A DNA stretch of 64,000 nt. Origin: JAWLFY01 sp964462125. GTDB taxonomy: Bacteria; Planctomycetota; Planctomycetia; Pirellulales; Pirellulaceae. The stretch lies in contig CAYWXT010000001.1 of the NCBI GenBank assembly GCA_964462125.1, forward strand, positions 6,739-70,738, written 5' to 3'. This document shows, in pieces, positions 45,825 through 55,275 of the stretch. Made by a program: the position numbers and the translations under genes. The notes below the pieces were generated by a model that had not been told where the DNA came from, did not search any database, and saw only the letters and a list, made by a program, of their open reading frames with translations. Each line of letters begins with the position of its first letter. Within the stretch, counting starts at the first letter, position 1.

Positions 45825-46190
45825 ATGGGCGATTCCCAGGTGGTGCTGTTCCTCTCGGGGGACCTGATGTTCGCCTCCCGCGTCCGCGCCGCGGCCGAGC
45901 GGTCCGGGCTGGTGTTCCGGCTCGCCGGATCGCTTCCTGAGCAACCGGCGGGCGATGAGTCACCGCCGGAGTCTGTCCGCTTTGTGGTGCTTGATCTCGC
46001 CACCCGCGGCAGCCTGGTCGCTGAGTCGGTTCAATGGGCATCCCAGCAATCCCCCGTTCCGCAAGTCATCGCCTACGGTCCCCATGTCCAAGCCGGACGA
46101 CTTCGCGCCGCCCGCGAGGCGGGGATTCAGCGGGTGATGACCCGCAGTCAATTCGACAGCCGCTTGGGAACGCTGTTCGCCGCGGAGTAG
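45825..46190 (+). CDS. Degenerate response-regulator receiver-like protein
   Basis: A 121-residue protein. Alternating strands and helices ('VVLFLSGDLMFASRVRAAAE', 'FVVLDLATRGSLVAESVQWA', 'PQVIAYGPHVQAGRLRAARE', 'AGIQRVMTRSQFDSRLGTLF') fit a CheY-like receiver fold. An Asp falls at the phosphoacceptor strand (VLDLA) and no Lys is obvious at the usual strand-5 position, so phosphorylation is doubtful. It starts four bases after the epimerase stop and ends the operon. No output domain is present. Function unknown. Confidence 0.6.
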   Translation: MGDSQVVLFLSGDLMFASRVRAAAERSGLVFRLAGSLPEQPAGDESPPESVRFVVLDLATRGSLVAESVQWASQQSPVPQVIAYGPHVQAGRLRAAREAGIQRVMTRSQFDSRLGTLFAAE

Positions 46191-46259
46191 TTCGCCGCGG
46201 CGTCGCCGACAACGCCCGCGGTCACAGCGGTGTGTCTGCTACCGGCGCGTGTCGGCTGT

Positions 46260-47492
46260 TTACGGATCGCGTCGCAGGTCGCCGCTGTACCTTGCCCACT
46301 TTTGAGCGAAGTGCCGCCGCCATCGCGACTGGTCATAGCCATGGTCGACGTCCGGCTCGATCGTTTTGAGCATGCTCAGCACATCTCGATTCTTTTGCTT
46401 CTGGACGACCATCTTTGCCTTGCCCCCGGTCGACATGCCGCCCCCACCGTTGTTGGAGAATCCGACCTGGGTCCCGGGCCCTGGCGGGATCACTCGCTTG
46501 TGTTTGGTGACCAATGCGTCGACCAGGGGCATGGCCAGGTTCGGTTGGGGAGGAAACTCGGCCAGGGCTGCCGCAGCGGCCGTGACGGTTTCCCTTTTGT
46601 TCCCCTGGAGCATCGGCAGGTAGGTTGCGATCGCGGATCCTTGGCCGTACTGCTTGAGTTGCTCGACGGCCAAGTCCCGGATCACCGGATCGTTCTCCTC
46701 GAGTACTGTCTTCGTTAGGGCCTCGACCGCAACGGGCGTCTTGAGTTTCCCCAACAGCTGAACCCACAAGCGGCGGAGTTGGCGTCCCTGGGAATCATTC
46801 TCGCGCGAGTCGGCCAGCTCACGGGCGATGCCCCACGCGGCGAGCGGATCCTCGATCGCCTCCAGCGTCTCCCAGGCCTCGGCGTTGCCGCGGGCCACCA
46901 TCTTGCGCAGGCGAATGATCTCCTTGCCCCACTGCTTCGACGCGACGTCGGCTTCCTCCTCCTGCTGCTGCAGCATCGCCGCCTCCGGCACCATCCACTT
47001 GCCCGAGACGCTGACCATCCCTTCGCTCCGCTTGACCTCGGCGAACTTTTTCCACTCCCCCTGGTGCTCGACGTAACCCAGCGCCGCGCGAGCTTTGGAA
47101 TGGCCCGGATCGAGCGCAATGGTGCGGCGCAGGTGGTATCGATACTGATCTTCTAAGGGCAACGATGTCTGTTGTTTGCACCACCGGGCCAACTCGTAAT
47201 GCAATGCGGGATCGTCCGCTGCAATCCCCACCCGCCGCCGGTATTCTGCCAGGTCCGCCGAACGCACCACCCGCCCCACTCGGCTCCTGGGCAGCTTGAC
47301 CCACAACTCATCATCGACCTTGGCCGCGACATAAGGCCGCTCGTCCCCCGAGTCCCGCTGGTGCACTGCCTCGCTAGCCACATGGCCACCCCCCGAAAGC
47401 TCCACTGTGTCGGCCCGAGCCGGCTCTGACACCACAGGAGTGGAGATCGCAAACAAGCATCCGACGATCAGAGCGAGCAGTGCACGTCTCAT
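46260..47492 (-). CDS. Secreted helical/HEAT-like hypothetical protein
   Basis: A 410-residue protein with a signal peptide (MRRALLALIVGCLFAISTPV). The mature part starts with an SH3-like or 'DELWVKLPRS' segment, then a TPR-like stretch ('ALHYELARWCKQQTSLPLED', 'TIALDPGHSKARAALGYVEH'), and HEAT-like helices from about residue 215 ('LVQLLGKL', 'DPVIRDLAVEQLKQYGQGSA', 'GNKRETVTAAAAALAEFPPQ'). Planctomycetes have many proteins of this kind, of unknown function. The gene converges with the receiver-like gene; the 69-base gap between them (46191-46259) shows no terminator. Confidence 0.7.
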   Translation of the reverse strand: MRRALLALIVGCLFAISTPVVSEPARADTVELSGGGHVASEAVHQRDSGDERPYVAAKVDDELWVKLPRSRVGRVVRSADLAEYRRRVGIAADDPALHYELARWCKQQTSLPLEDQYRYHLRRTIALDPGHSKARAALGYVEHQGEWKKFAEVKRSEGMVSVSGKWMVPEAAMLQQQEEEADVASKQWGKEIIRLRKMVARGNAEAWETLEAIEDPLAAWGIARELADSRENDSQGRQLRRLWVQLLGKLKTPVAVEALTKTVLEENDPVIRDLAVEQLKQYGQGSAIATYLPMLQGNKRETVTAAAAALAEFPPQPNLAMPLVDALVTKHKRVIPPGPGTQVGFSNNGGGGMSTGGKAKMVVQKQKNRDVLSMLKTIEPDVDHGYDQSRWRRHFAQKWARYSGDLRRDP

Positions 47493-47587
47493 GGCCTTCG
47501 TATCCGCCGAAATTGGCTCGGTTGGAAAAGAATCGCCCGCGAAACCCCCATTCTAACCCGCTCTACCCCGGCGGTCGAATTCCGACC

Positions 47588-47723
47588 GCCTAGGCTCGGT
47601 CAGAAAACGCGAACGACGCTCGCGAAGCGACAAGCATCACCCTCCCAAGGGAGGGTAGTTACTAGGAGGGCGGCCGCACTTCGAATCATGGTGCGATGGG
47701 TGTTTTCTGACAGAGCCTAGGCG
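47588..47723. repeat. Inverted-repeat element, family B copy 2
   Basis: A 136-bp element. The terminal inverted repeats are about 23 bp: left CCGCCTAGGCTCGGTCAGAA; right, as the reverse complement, CCGCCTAGGCTCTGTCAGAA, one mismatch. The left arm continues into ACGCGAACGACGCTCGCG, as in copy 1 (39729-39780). The interior holds CCCTCCCAAGGGAGGG, a second small hairpin. It lies between the secreted HEAT-like gene and the APS reductase promoter. MITE-like; no transposase is in the window. Confidence 0.78.
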
Positions 47724-47791
47724 GATCGGGGCGCCGCGAGCGAAGCTGCAAAATCGCTCAACTCCTCCTCCGCGACGGCCGATGAGCATTG

Positions 47792-47819
47792 TTGACTAAC
47801 CAGATCACGATTGTATGAT
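47792..47819 (+). promoter_or_regulatory. Sigma-70-type promoter of the APS reductase gene
   Basis: A -35 hexamer TTGACT (47792-47797) and a -10 hexamer TATGAT (47814-47819) are separated by 16 bases. This is the best promoter match I noticed in the window. The -10 overlaps an in-frame ATG at 47815, so translation cannot start there, and the protein start moves to 47857 or later. The Rrf2 regulator encoded downstream could bind here, but no operator is proven. Confidence 0.7.
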
Positions 47820-47856
47820 TAGGGATGAGTTGGAACCGCAGAGAAGTATCGAACGG

Positions 47857-48723
47857 ATGAACGCCGCAGGATCCCGAAAGATGACCATGGTCGAAGGGGC
47901 ACGCAACGAGGGGGGAGGAAGCAGCCCGGACCAAGGGGCCGGCCGCGAGGAACCGTCGCCGTTGCCGCTCTACACGATCGACGACGCGACCCCCCGAGGT
48001 GCGTTGGCTGCCGATCCGCCCCTGGTTCCGACCGACGAGCTGTTGGCCGAGCTTGCCACGGCCAGCGATTCGCTGGAGTCGGCCACACCGCAGGAGATTC
48101 TTCGCTGGGCCGCCGACCGTTTCGCCCCCCGGTTCACGATGGCGACCGCCTTCGGCCCCGAGGGGATGGTGATCATCCACATGCTCGCCGAGGTCGCCCC
48201 CGAGACGCCGGTATTCAATTTGGAGACCGGGTACCAATTTGCCGAAACGCATGAACTCCGTGAACGTGTTCGCCAGCGGTATGGGATCGAGGTCGAATAC
48301 AAGTATCCGGAGCAGTCGGTTGAGGCATACGAGGCGACCCACGGCGGTCCGCTGTACAAGTCGGACCCGAACCGTTGTTGCCTCGACCGCAAGCTGCGGG
48401 TGTTGCACGAAGCGGTCCGGGGTTGGTACGGCTGGGCGAGTGCGATTCGCCGCGACCAGAGCGCTGACCGCGCCAAGGCCCCCATCGTCGGCTGGGACCA
48501 GAAATTCCAGTTGGTGAAAGTCAGCCCGCTGGCCAATTGGACCAAACAGGACGTGTGGTCGCTGATCACGAAAGAAAATATTCCCTATAACCCGCTGCAC
48601 GATCAAGGTTATCCGAGCGTCGGCTGCTGGCCCTGCACCCGCGCCATCCGGCTCGGGGAGGATGAGCGGGCGGGGCGTTGGAGTAGTTTTCAAAAGACCG
48701 AATGCGGCTTGCACTCGTCGTAG
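47857..48723 (+). CDS. cysH: Adenylyl-sulfate (APS) reductase, thioredoxin-dependent, [4Fe-4S] type
   Basis: A 288-residue enzyme of assimilatory sulfate reduction. ATG 47857 was chosen because the longer frame starts inside the -10 box; 47881 is an alternative. The core has the PAPS/APS reductase signature: 'PRFTMATAFGPEGMVIIHML', 'PVFNLETGYQFAETHELRER', 'RYGIEVEYKYPE', 'DPNRCCLDRKLRVL', and the C-terminal 'ECGLHSS' with catalytic Cys283. The Cys pairs CC (in RCCLDRK) and CxxC (CWPC, about 257-260) are the iron-sulfur ligands that mark APS-type, not PAPS-type, reductases. It reduces APS to sulfite in the cytoplasm. The first 55 residues are an extra disordered leader. An Rrf2 regulator follows six bases on. 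Confidence 0.93.
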   Translation: MNAAGSRKMTMVEGARNEGGGSSPDQGAGREEPSPLPLYTIDDATPRGALAADPPLVPTDELLAELATASDSLESATPQEILRWAADRFAPRFTMATAFGPEGMVIIHMLAEVAPETPVFNLETGYQFAETHELRERVRQRYGIEVEYKYPEQSVEAYEATHGGPLYKSDPNRCCLDRKLRVLHEAVRGWYGWASAIRRDQSADRAKAPIVGWDQKFQLVKVSPLANWTKQDVWSLITKENIPYNPLHDQGYPSVGCWPCTRAIRLGEDERAGRWSSFQKTECGLHSS

Positions 48724-48729
48724 GTTTTG

Positions 48730-49155
48730 ATGGTTATTTCCGCCCGAGTCCACTATGCCTGTCTGGCGCTGCTCGATCTGGCGCTTCGCCACGAGGATTC
48801 CGCGCCGGTGGCCGCCGGTGAAATCACCGAGCGCCACGGCATCCCCGGCCCCTTCCTGGTGCAAATCCTGCGAACGCTACGAACCGCCGGCTGGGTGGAG
48901 AGTTTGCGGGGAAGCCAGGGGGGTTATCGCTTGACGGTCGATCCGGCGCGAATCACGCTGCTGGACGTCGCCGAAGCGATTGGGTGCCAAGAAGGTCGGG
49001 GAAAGTCCGAAGGCACTGCCACCGTGGAAGGAGAATTGCTCGAGGAGGTCTGGGATCGCGCCGCGGAGGCCTCGCGTCAGGTTCTCGCGACGACCACCTT
49101 GGGAGATCTGGTTGACCGTTGCCGGCATGGCGAAGCGACCATGTTCTATATCTGA
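48730..49155 (+). CDS. Rrf2-family transcription regulator (CymR-like)
   Basis: A 141-residue winged-helix protein from ATG 48730. The N-terminal domain (VISARVHYACLALLDLALRH) is followed by 'AAGEITERHGIPGPFLVQIL' and the recognition wing 'WVESLRGSQGGYRLTVDPAR', then 'ITLLDVAEAIG', all Rrf2 hallmarks. The three closely spaced Cys that hold the Fe-S cluster in IscR are absent (one Cys in that region), which places it nearer to CymR-type regulators of cysteine and sulfur metabolism. It is co-transcribed with cysH, six bases downstream, so sulfur-responsive regulation of that operon is an obvious inference. Confidence 0.88.
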   Translation: MVISARVHYACLALLDLALRHEDSAPVAAGEITERHGIPGPFLVQILRTLRTAGWVESLRGSQGGYRLTVDPARITLLDVAEAIGCQEGRGKSEGTATVEGELLEEVWDRAAEASRQVLATTTLGDLVDRCRHGEATMFYI

Positions 49156-49174
49156 ACCGCCTGCGTTCCCTGGT

Positions 49175-49209
49175 CTGAACTCCTTGACTGAACTCCTTGA
49201 CTGAACTCC
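49175..49209 (+). repeat. 13-bp tandem repeat spanning the FemAB-like start codon
   Basis: CTGAACTCCTTGA is present twice in tandem (49175-49187, 49188-49200), with a partial third copy to 49209. The second copy supplies the TTG start of the FemAB-like gene. Since the unit is 13 bp, gain or loss of one copy would move the start codon relative to the frame. Confidence 0.8.
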
Positions 49210-50231
49210 GTGTCTCCCTCGCCGAATTTCGATCCTTGCCCGACGTCCCCGAGGGCGGGACGGCTCCCCGTTTGAACGGCCACCGAGACGCGTGGGTCCG
49301 TGCGATCGGTCGCGGGCTGCGGCATCCGGCCTGGTTGTTGACGGCGCGGCAGGGGGAGCAGGTTCGTGGTGTACTGCCGTTGGTCTTGGTCCGGGGGCCA
49401 ATCTTTGGCCGCTTTCTGGTTTCGCTTCCCTACATCAACACCGGCGGTGTTTGGGCCAGTGACGACGCGGCGGCGGTGGCCCTGATCGACCGCGCGTGTA
49501 CGTTCGCCGATGAACAACATGTCCGCTTCCTGGAGCTGCGTCACGAAGTTCCGGTCGAGCATTCGAAATTCAATTTCCAGCGAACCGACAAGCACCACCT
49601 GCGACTCCAGCTGCCGGCGACCGACGAGTTGCTCGATAAGTCGTTCAAGTCGAGGCTACGAAGCCAGGTCAAAAAGGCCGGCCAGTACGAGTTGGAGGTT
49701 GAATTTGGTGGCGTCCCGCTGTTGCGAGCGTTCTACGACGTATTCGCGGTCAACATGCGCGATTTGGGAACGCCGGTTTTTTCCCCGGATCTGTTCGCAG
49801 CGGTGTTGGAGGAATTCGGTGACGATGCGGAGCTGTGCATCGTACGAAAAGATAGCCAGCCGGTTGCCTCCGCCTTGCTCGTGCATGCGGGCGGGATCAC
49901 GGAGGTCCCCAGCGCCAGCAGCCTGCGGGAGTTCAATCGCACCAACGCGAACATGCTGATGTACCGGAATCTCCTGCGGCGGGCGATCGAGCGCGGCAGT
50001 TGCATGTTCGACTTCGGACGCAGCAGCGAGGGGAGCGGCACCTACAAGTTCAAAACCCAATGGGGCGCCGCCCCTCACCCGGCCGTCTGGCAGTACTATG
50101 TACGGCAGGGATCACCGGAGGAGATGCGGCCGGAGGCGGAGGGAAAACAGCGGCTGGTCCGACTTTGGCAAAAGCTTCCTGTCTCGCTGACCAAGGTCAT
50201 CGGCCCACCCATCGTCCGCGGAATCCCCTAA
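49197..50231 (+). CDS. FemAB-like acyltransferase (PEP-CTERM/exosortase-associated type)
   Basis: A 344-residue GNAT-fold protein starting at TTG 49197. The N-terminal half (about 10-120) carries '[20 protein letters not shown]' and '[20 protein letters not shown]'. The C-terminal half has '[20 protein letters not shown]', '[20 protein letters not shown]', '[20 protein letters not shown]', and '[20 protein letters not shown]', all features of the FemAB-related proteins linked to exosortase loci. Such proteins transfer amino acids or acyl groups to cell-envelope glycans. No exosortase is seen here. Its TAA overlaps the TAG of the opposite gene by two bases. Confidence 0.8.
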   Translation: MTELRVSLAEFRSLPDVPEGGTAPRLNGHRDAWVRAIGRGLRHPAWLLTARQGEQVRGVLPLVLVRGPIFGRFLVSLPYINTGGVWASDDAAAVALIDRACTFADEQHVRFLELRHEVPVEHSKFNFQRTDKHHLRLQLPATDELLDKSFKSRLRSQVKKAGQYELEVEFGGVPLLRAFYDVFAVNMRDLGTPVFSPDLFAAVLEEFGDDAELCIVRKDSQPVASALLVHAGGITEVPSASSLREFNRTNANMLMYRNLLRRAIERGSCMFDFGRSSEGSGTYKFKTQWGAAPHPAVWQYYVRQGSPEEMRPEAEGKQRLVRLWQKLPVSLTKVIGPPIVRGIP

Positions 50232-51679
50232 GCGAGGATCGGGTGGAGCAGGTTGCCATGCACGTCGGTGAGGCGGACGTCGCGGCCGCTGTAGCGATAG
50301 GTGAGTGCTTCGTGGTCGACCCCGAGTTGATGCAGGACGGTTGCCCACAGGTCGTACACCGTGCAGGGGTTTTCAACGGCGTGGTAGCCAAACTCGTCGG
50401 TCGCTCCGTAAATGGTTCCACCACGGACGCCGCCACCGGCGAGCCAAACGCTGAAGCCGAACGGATTGTGGTCGCGACCGTCGCTGCCTTGGGAAAACGG
50501 CGTGCGACCGAACTCGCCGGCCCACACGATCAACGTCTCGTCCAACAGACCGCGGTTGCGTAGGTCGCGGATCAGTCCCGCGATGGGCTGGTCGACCTGC
50601 GCGCCCATCTGACGGTGGCCCTCTTCGAGCGCACTGTGTTGATCCCACGGGTTTGCTGCTCCTCCGGCACCGATTCCCTTGGACAGGCAGCTCAGTTCGA
50701 TGAACCGCACGCCGCGTTCGACCAACCGCCGGGCCAACAGGCACTGCCGCGCGTAGGCCGCCTTTTGCGGGTCGTTCGAATCGAGTCCATACAGCCGGTG
50801 GGTCGCTTCGGTCTCACCAGAGATATCGCACAACTCCGGTACCGCGGTCTGCATTCGAAACGCGGTCTCGTAGTTCTTGATCGCTGCTTCGACCTGGTCG
50901 TCCCCCGCCGTGGTTGTCAGAAACTCGCGGTCGAAGGAACGGGCGAAGTCGAGACGATCACGCTGGGTCCTCTGTGGTTGCTGCGGGCGAACGTTTCGAA
51001 TGGGTTCCGGCACGTCCGCTTTCAAGATCGATCCTTGGTGCTGCGCCGGGAGGAAGCCGTTGCTGAACAGACTGACGCCGCCGTGGGGTGCTGTGGCGCC
51101 GCCGCTTTGCAGCACGACGTAGCCCGGCAGGTTTTGATTCTCGCTGCCCAATCCATACGCGCACCAGGCCCCGGCACTGGGATAGCCCATGATCGGGAAG
51201 CCGGTGTGGATGAAGAAGTTGCCTTGCGCGTGTTCGTTCACCGGCGAGGTCATCGATCGGACCACGGCGAGCTCGTCCGCCATGGAGGCCAATTCGGGAA
51301 ACATACCGCTGACCGGGATCCCGCTGTCGCCCCGGGGCGCAAACTCGAAGGGACTGGCCATCACGTCGCCGTTGTTGTTGAACTGTGTCCGTTCAACCTT
51401 CATCGGCATCGGCTTTCCGTGCAGCTCCTGCAGCTTCGGTTTCGGATCGAACGAGTCGACCTGCGAGACGCCCCCGGACATGAAGCAGAAAATGACATGC
51501 TTCGCCTTGGGGGCGTGGTGCGTCTTTCGCAGGGCGGCGTCGCGCGGCAGTTCCGCGGGACGGCAGTAGGCGGGCTCGGACAGCAACCCCGTCAGCGCGA
51601 CGGCGCCAAAACCGGTCGAACAGCGTTCCAGCAGGCGGCGCCGTGAAAGCCGGTCAAACGACGAAAGGCTATCGGACAT
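50228..51679 (-). CDS. DUF1501 protein with Tat-type signal
   Basis: A 483-residue protein from ATG 51679 ([20 protein letters not shown]). The '[20 protein letters not shown]' segment is a Tat-like signal. The alkaline-phosphatase-like DUF1501 landmarks follow: '[20 protein letters not shown]', '[20 protein letters not shown]', '[20 protein letters not shown]', '[12 protein letters not shown]', '[20 protein letters not shown]', and '[20 protein letters not shown]'. It is translated from within the last 11 bases of the DUF1549-type gene. In planctomycetes the pair is always together and probably works as one exported oxidoreductase or hydrolase system; substrate unknown. Confidence 0.92.
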   Translation of the reverse strand: MSDSLSSFDRLSRRRLLERCSTGFGAVALTGLLSEPAYCRPAELPRDAALRKTHHAPKAKHVIFCFMSGGVSQVDSFDPKPKLQELHGKPMPMKVERTQFNNNGDVMASPFEFAPRGDSGIPVSGMFPELASMADELAVVRSMTSPVNEHAQGNFFIHTGFPIMGYPSAGAWCAYGLGSENQNLPGYVVLQSGGATAPHGGVSLFSNGFLPAQHQGSILKADVPEPIRNVRPQQPQRTQRDRLDFARSFDREFLTTTAGDDQVEAAIKNYETAFRMQTAVPELCDISGETEATHRLYGLDSNDPQKAAYARQCLLARRLVERGVRFIELSCLSKGIGAGGAANPWDQHSALEEGHRQMGAQVDQPIAGLIRDLRNRGLLDETLIVWAGEFGRTPFSQGSDGRDHNPFGFSVWLAGGGVRGGTIYGATDEFGYHAVENPCTVYDLWATVLHQLGVDHEALTYRYSGRDVRLTDVHGNLLHPILA

Positions 51680-54600
51680 AGATGAACTCCTGGAAGGTGA
51701 AGATCGCCCGTGCCAGTTCGCTCCACGGCAATGTCTCGTCAACGGATTGGCTGAACGTCCATGCCGCGATCGGCTGTGGGAGGCCGTCGGTGACCACCGG
51801 ACCAGGACGCGATTGCGCTTCGAGCAATCGTTCTCTCACCGGCGCCTTCAACGCATCGTTCTGTTGGCGACGATCCGCGATTTGCTGCTGCAGCCCGGCC
51901 AGCCTCCGCCGATCCTCCTCTGCTTGCTTCCGTGTTGTGTCCAGATAGTCGCGGGCACGAGCCACCTCTGTCTTGCTGGGCGGTCGGCTGAATGCCGCCT
52001 GAAACATCTCGGTGATGCGTTGTTCGTCGTCGGTCAGCGACCGATCCTCCCCTACCCGCCTGGCCCAACTCTCGGCATACGCCGTGATTTGGGGATCGTT
52101 CAGCATGGTCAAGGATTGAGCCGGGACGTTGGTCACATCCCGCCGACCGACGGCGCTGAACGGCTCGGGAAAGTCGAACGTCCGCAAGAAAGGATTGAGC
52201 GAGTTGCGGTGAACTTGAACATAAATGCTGCGGCGCGGCGAGTTCCCGTTCACCGGCGCCCCTCCGAGCTGGTGCTCGATTCGGCCGGAGACGGTCAGCA
52301 ACGCATCGCGAATCGCTTCGGCTTCCAGCCGCCGCAGATTCGCGTGCGAATGGAGTCGGTTATCCGGGTCGAGTTCCCCGGCCTGGGGAGTCGGCTGAGA
52401 CGAGAGTTGCCAGGTGCGGGAGGTGACGATCAATCGAATCATTTTTTGCAGTGACCAGCGTTCCTCTTCGAACCGGCGGGCCAACCAGTCGAGCAATTTC
52501 GGATGCGACGGCTGGTCACCCAACCGCCCAAAGTTGTCCGGGGTGCTCACGATCCCGCGGCCGAACAGGTGGTGCCAGAGGCGGTTGACCAGCACCCGCC
52601 GTGTCAGGGGATTGTCCTCGCGGAGCAGATCTTCGGCCAACTCGCGTCGACCGCTCAATGCTGTTTGATACGGCGTCGCATCAATCGCTTCGAGGAACCT
52701 ACGTGGAACTTCCTCTCCCGGTTGCCGGTGGTCGCCGCGATCGAACAGCGGTTGATCCTGCCCCACGGTTTCCTCCAACCCAGGGACACGCGTCGGGACC
52801 GGGATCGCTGATTCCAGTTTTCGATACGCCAAGATCAGCGGCTGGGCTGACGGAAGTGATTGGAGTTGATTGGGCAGCAGTCCCTCACGAAGAGAGGCGT
52901 CGAGCAGTAAGGCTTGAGCATCGCTGGCTCGGTCGTGTTTCCAGGCATCGATCGCCGCCCGCACGGCGTCGACATAAACCGCGGCGAGTTCGTTCCAGGA
53001 TGCCGGCGGATGCTCGTCTCCGGCGGCAAAGACCGGCGCCAGATGTTCGTGGAAATCTTTGGGGCTCGGGGCTCCCTTCGGCTTCAACACGGCTTGGCGA
53101 ATGCCGAACCACGAACGCGCCTGTTCGCCGACCAGCAGCGGCGCGTCGGCGGCGGTGCTCAGTTCGACATGGATCTCGTCACCACTCCAGTAGTCAAGAT
53201 CGTAACGCTGCCATCGCCAGTCGTTCTCCAGTGCCGTCACCGGGTAGACGGTGCCGCGGCGCGGATAATCGTGCACGACATAACGGGCACTCGCCCCCTC
53301 GTCCCCGATCACGCGCAACCACAACTCTTGATCCTCCCCGACCGGCACGTCGGCCGAGGTCAGCCGCGCGGCCTGTTTGGCGGACCAACTGTGCGTGTAG
53401 ACGCCGGCGGGATAGATGCCGGTGAGGGCGTCATCGCCGTTTGCAGCGACTGCAAATTCTCCGGCCGCGTCGGGTTGATCGTGAAGCCCGCCGCCGGTGC
53501 GAAACCAATCGGCATGGTCCTCCGTATCGGCCAGGTTCCAGCGTTGCCAACCGGAACGCGATGCCTCGTTGGAATCGCTCGCCTGCCATGCTTCGGCTCG
53601 CGCCCGCTGCTGCTCGAACTGTTCGCGCAAACGCTGCCATTGCTCGTCGAACGAAGCACCGTCGTTGGTTTGCTGGCCGATGGCGTGCAACGGATGCAGA
53701 ACCGCCTCGGCCTGTTCCGCCTCCTGCCACAAGCCCTGCTCCGCCGCGATTCGATCTTCGAGGTCATCGGTGGAATGCAGCCAATCTTCGGCGAGCGCCT
53801 TACGAACCTGGGGCTTCAGCGATTCCAGTTCCTTCCGATTGCGGTTCAACCGATCAGGCAGGTCGATCACCGTACGGCCGGGCCGACAGGAACCGAGGAC
53901 GCCAAACAGGGCGTAGTAGTCCTGTTGGCTGATGGCATCAAACTTGTGGTCATGACACCGCGCGCAAGAGACCGTCAGGCCGAGGAACGCTTTACTGAAG
54001 GCGTTGATTTGATCGTCGACGAACCGCACCTTTTCATCGAGGGCGTCGGTCGGTGCGAAGCCGTGAAAAACCATCCGCCAATGGGCTGGACCAATCACCG
54101 ATTCGTTGATGCCGAGCGATTCATTGATTCGGGGTGAGTCGAGCAAATCACCGGCGACATGTTCTCGAAGCAGCTGGTCGACCGGCACATCGGCGTTCAG
54201 GGCGCGGACCAGATAGTCGCGGTACCGCCAGGCCTGCGCGATCTCCGGGTCGCCTTCACTGCCGTGCGACTCGGCATAGCGAATCCAATCCAACCAGTGT
54301 CGGGCCCAACGTTCCCCGAACCGCGGATTGGCGAGCAGGGTATCGACCAACTCAGCGACCACCGCGTCACGATCGGCGGAAGACGCGTTCTCCAGCCGTT
54401 CGGTCCATCGGGCGGCCTCTTCAACCGTTGGCGGCAGGCCGATCAAGTTGAAATAGAGCCTGCGAACCAGTGTCGCGGGTTCTGCGGGATCGGAGGGTTC
54501 CAACCCAGCGTCACGCAGTTCCTTGAGGACGAACCGGTCGATGGGGTGCGAGGCCCAAGGGTCCTCGATCGGCGGAGGCTCCGGGTTTTCGATCGGCTGG

Positions 54601-55115
54601 AAGCTCCACCATTGCCGCCGCCGCTGCAGGACGCTGTCCCACGACTTGTCGGCTGCGAGTTCGTCTGCCGAGGGGCGCCGGTTGCGGGGATCGAGGGCGC
54701 CGGTGTCAATCCAGTGTTCGAAATCCGAGATCGTCTTTTCGTCGAGCTTCGGCCCGCCACTGGGCATTTCCAGCCCTTCGATCTCATGGCGGATCGCCTG
54801 CAGCAGAAGACTTTTTTCTGGCTCGCCGGGGACAACCCCGGGCCCTGAATCGCCGCCAGCAACCAGGGGCTCGTTCCAGTCGACCGCGAGCTCCCCCTCG
54901 GCCGTGTCGGTGCTGTTGTGACATTCATAGCAATGCTCGACCAACACCGGCTGGATGCGGGATTCAAAGAACTCGATCTGTTGTTCCCCGCTCGGTTTCG
55001 CGCTGCCGGGGTCATCGGGCCCGTTGGACACCGCGGGTTGGGTCAGCAGTGGTAGCAGAACCAGGGCGAGCGCGGACGGAAGTTGATATCGCAGCCGTCC
55101 TCCCCATGTGATCAT
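51669..55115 (-). CDS. PSCyt1/DUF1549/DUF1553 secreted protein with heme-binding motifs
   Basis: A 1148-residue protein. The start was chosen at ATG 55115 ([20 protein letters not shown]), which gives a signal peptide. The N-terminal PSCyt1 domain has CxxCH ([10 protein letters not shown], near 65-75) with '[14 protein letters not shown]'. DUF1549 follows ('[20 protein letters not shown]', '[20 protein letters not shown]', '[20 protein letters not shown]', and a second CxxCH in '[20 protein letters not shown]'). A beta-rich insert lies at about 470-700. DUF1553 ends the protein ('[20 protein letters not shown]', '[20 protein letters not shown]'). A coiled stretch '[20 protein letters not shown]' lies near the end. 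It is an extracytoplasmic c-type-cytochrome-like protein paired with DUF1501. Confidence 0.92.
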   Translation of the reverse strand: MITWGGRLRYQLPSALALVLLPLLTQPAVSNGPDDPGSAKPSGEQQIEFFESRIQPVLVEHCYECHNSTDTAEGELAVDWNEPLVAGGDSGPGVVPGEPEKSLLLQAIRHEIEGLEMPSGGPKLDEKTISDFEHWIDTGALDPRNRRPSADELAADKSWDSVLQRRRQWWSFQPIENPEPPPIEDPWASHPIDRFVLKELRDAGLEPSDPAEPATLVRRLYFNLIGLPPTVEEAARWTERLENASSADRDAVVAELVDTLLANPRFGERWARHWLDWIRYAESHGSEGDPEIAQAWRYRDYLVRALNADVPVDQLLREHVAGDLLDSPRINESLGINESVIGPAHWRMVFHGFAPTDALDEKVRFVDDQINAFSKAFLGLTVSCARCHDHKFDAISQQDYYALFGVLGSCRPGRTVIDLPDRLNRNRKELESLKPQVRKALAEDWLHSTDDLEDRIAAEQGLWQEAEQAEAVLHPLHAIGQQTNDGASFDEQWQRLREQFEQQRARAEAWQASDSNEASRSGWQRWNLADTEDHADWFRTGGGLHDQPDAAGEFAVAANGDDALTGIYPAGVYTHSWSAKQAARLTSADVPVGEDQELWLRVIGDEGASARYVVHDYPRRGTVYPVTALENDWRWQRYDLDYWSGDEIHVELSTAADAPLLVGEQARSWFGIRQAVLKPKGAPSPKDFHEHLAPVFAAGDEHPPASWNELAAVYVDAVRAAIDAWKHDRASDAQALLLDASLREGLLPNQLQSLPSAQPLILAYRKLESAIPVPTRVPGLEETVGQDQPLFDRGDHRQPGEEVPRRFLEAIDATPYQTALSGRRELAEDLLREDNPLTRRVLVNRLWHHLFGRGIVSTPDNFGRLGDQPSHPKLLDWLARRFEEERWSLQKMIRLIVTSRTWQLSSQPTPQAGELDPDNRLHSHANLRRLEAEAIRDALLTVSGRIEHQLGGAPVNGNSPRRSIYVQVHRNSLNPFLRTFDFPEPFSAVGRRDVTNVPAQSLTMLNDPQITAYAESWARRVGEDRSLTDDEQRITEMFQAAFSRPPSKTEVARARDYLDTTRKQAEEDRRRLAGLQQQIADRRQQNDALKAPVRERLLEAQSRPGPVVTDGLPQPIAAWTFSQSVDETLPWSELARAIFTFQEFIYVR

Positions 55116-55275
55116 CCGATCGTCCTTCTTCCCGGAAATGCAAAAACGAGTGCACCATTGTATCATTCGCGGCGTGACGCATTCGGCCCACTCCGCGGCA
55201 AATATCCTCTACACTTCGCATAACGTCGCTTGCCGGCGCCGATGTCCTTCACGAACCACCGAGCAGACCAAACCC

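Noticed and set aside
47815..47856. Upstream ATG start for the APS reductase
   Set aside because: It lies inside the -10 hexamer of a strong promoter, so it would not be transcribed as part of the mRNA.
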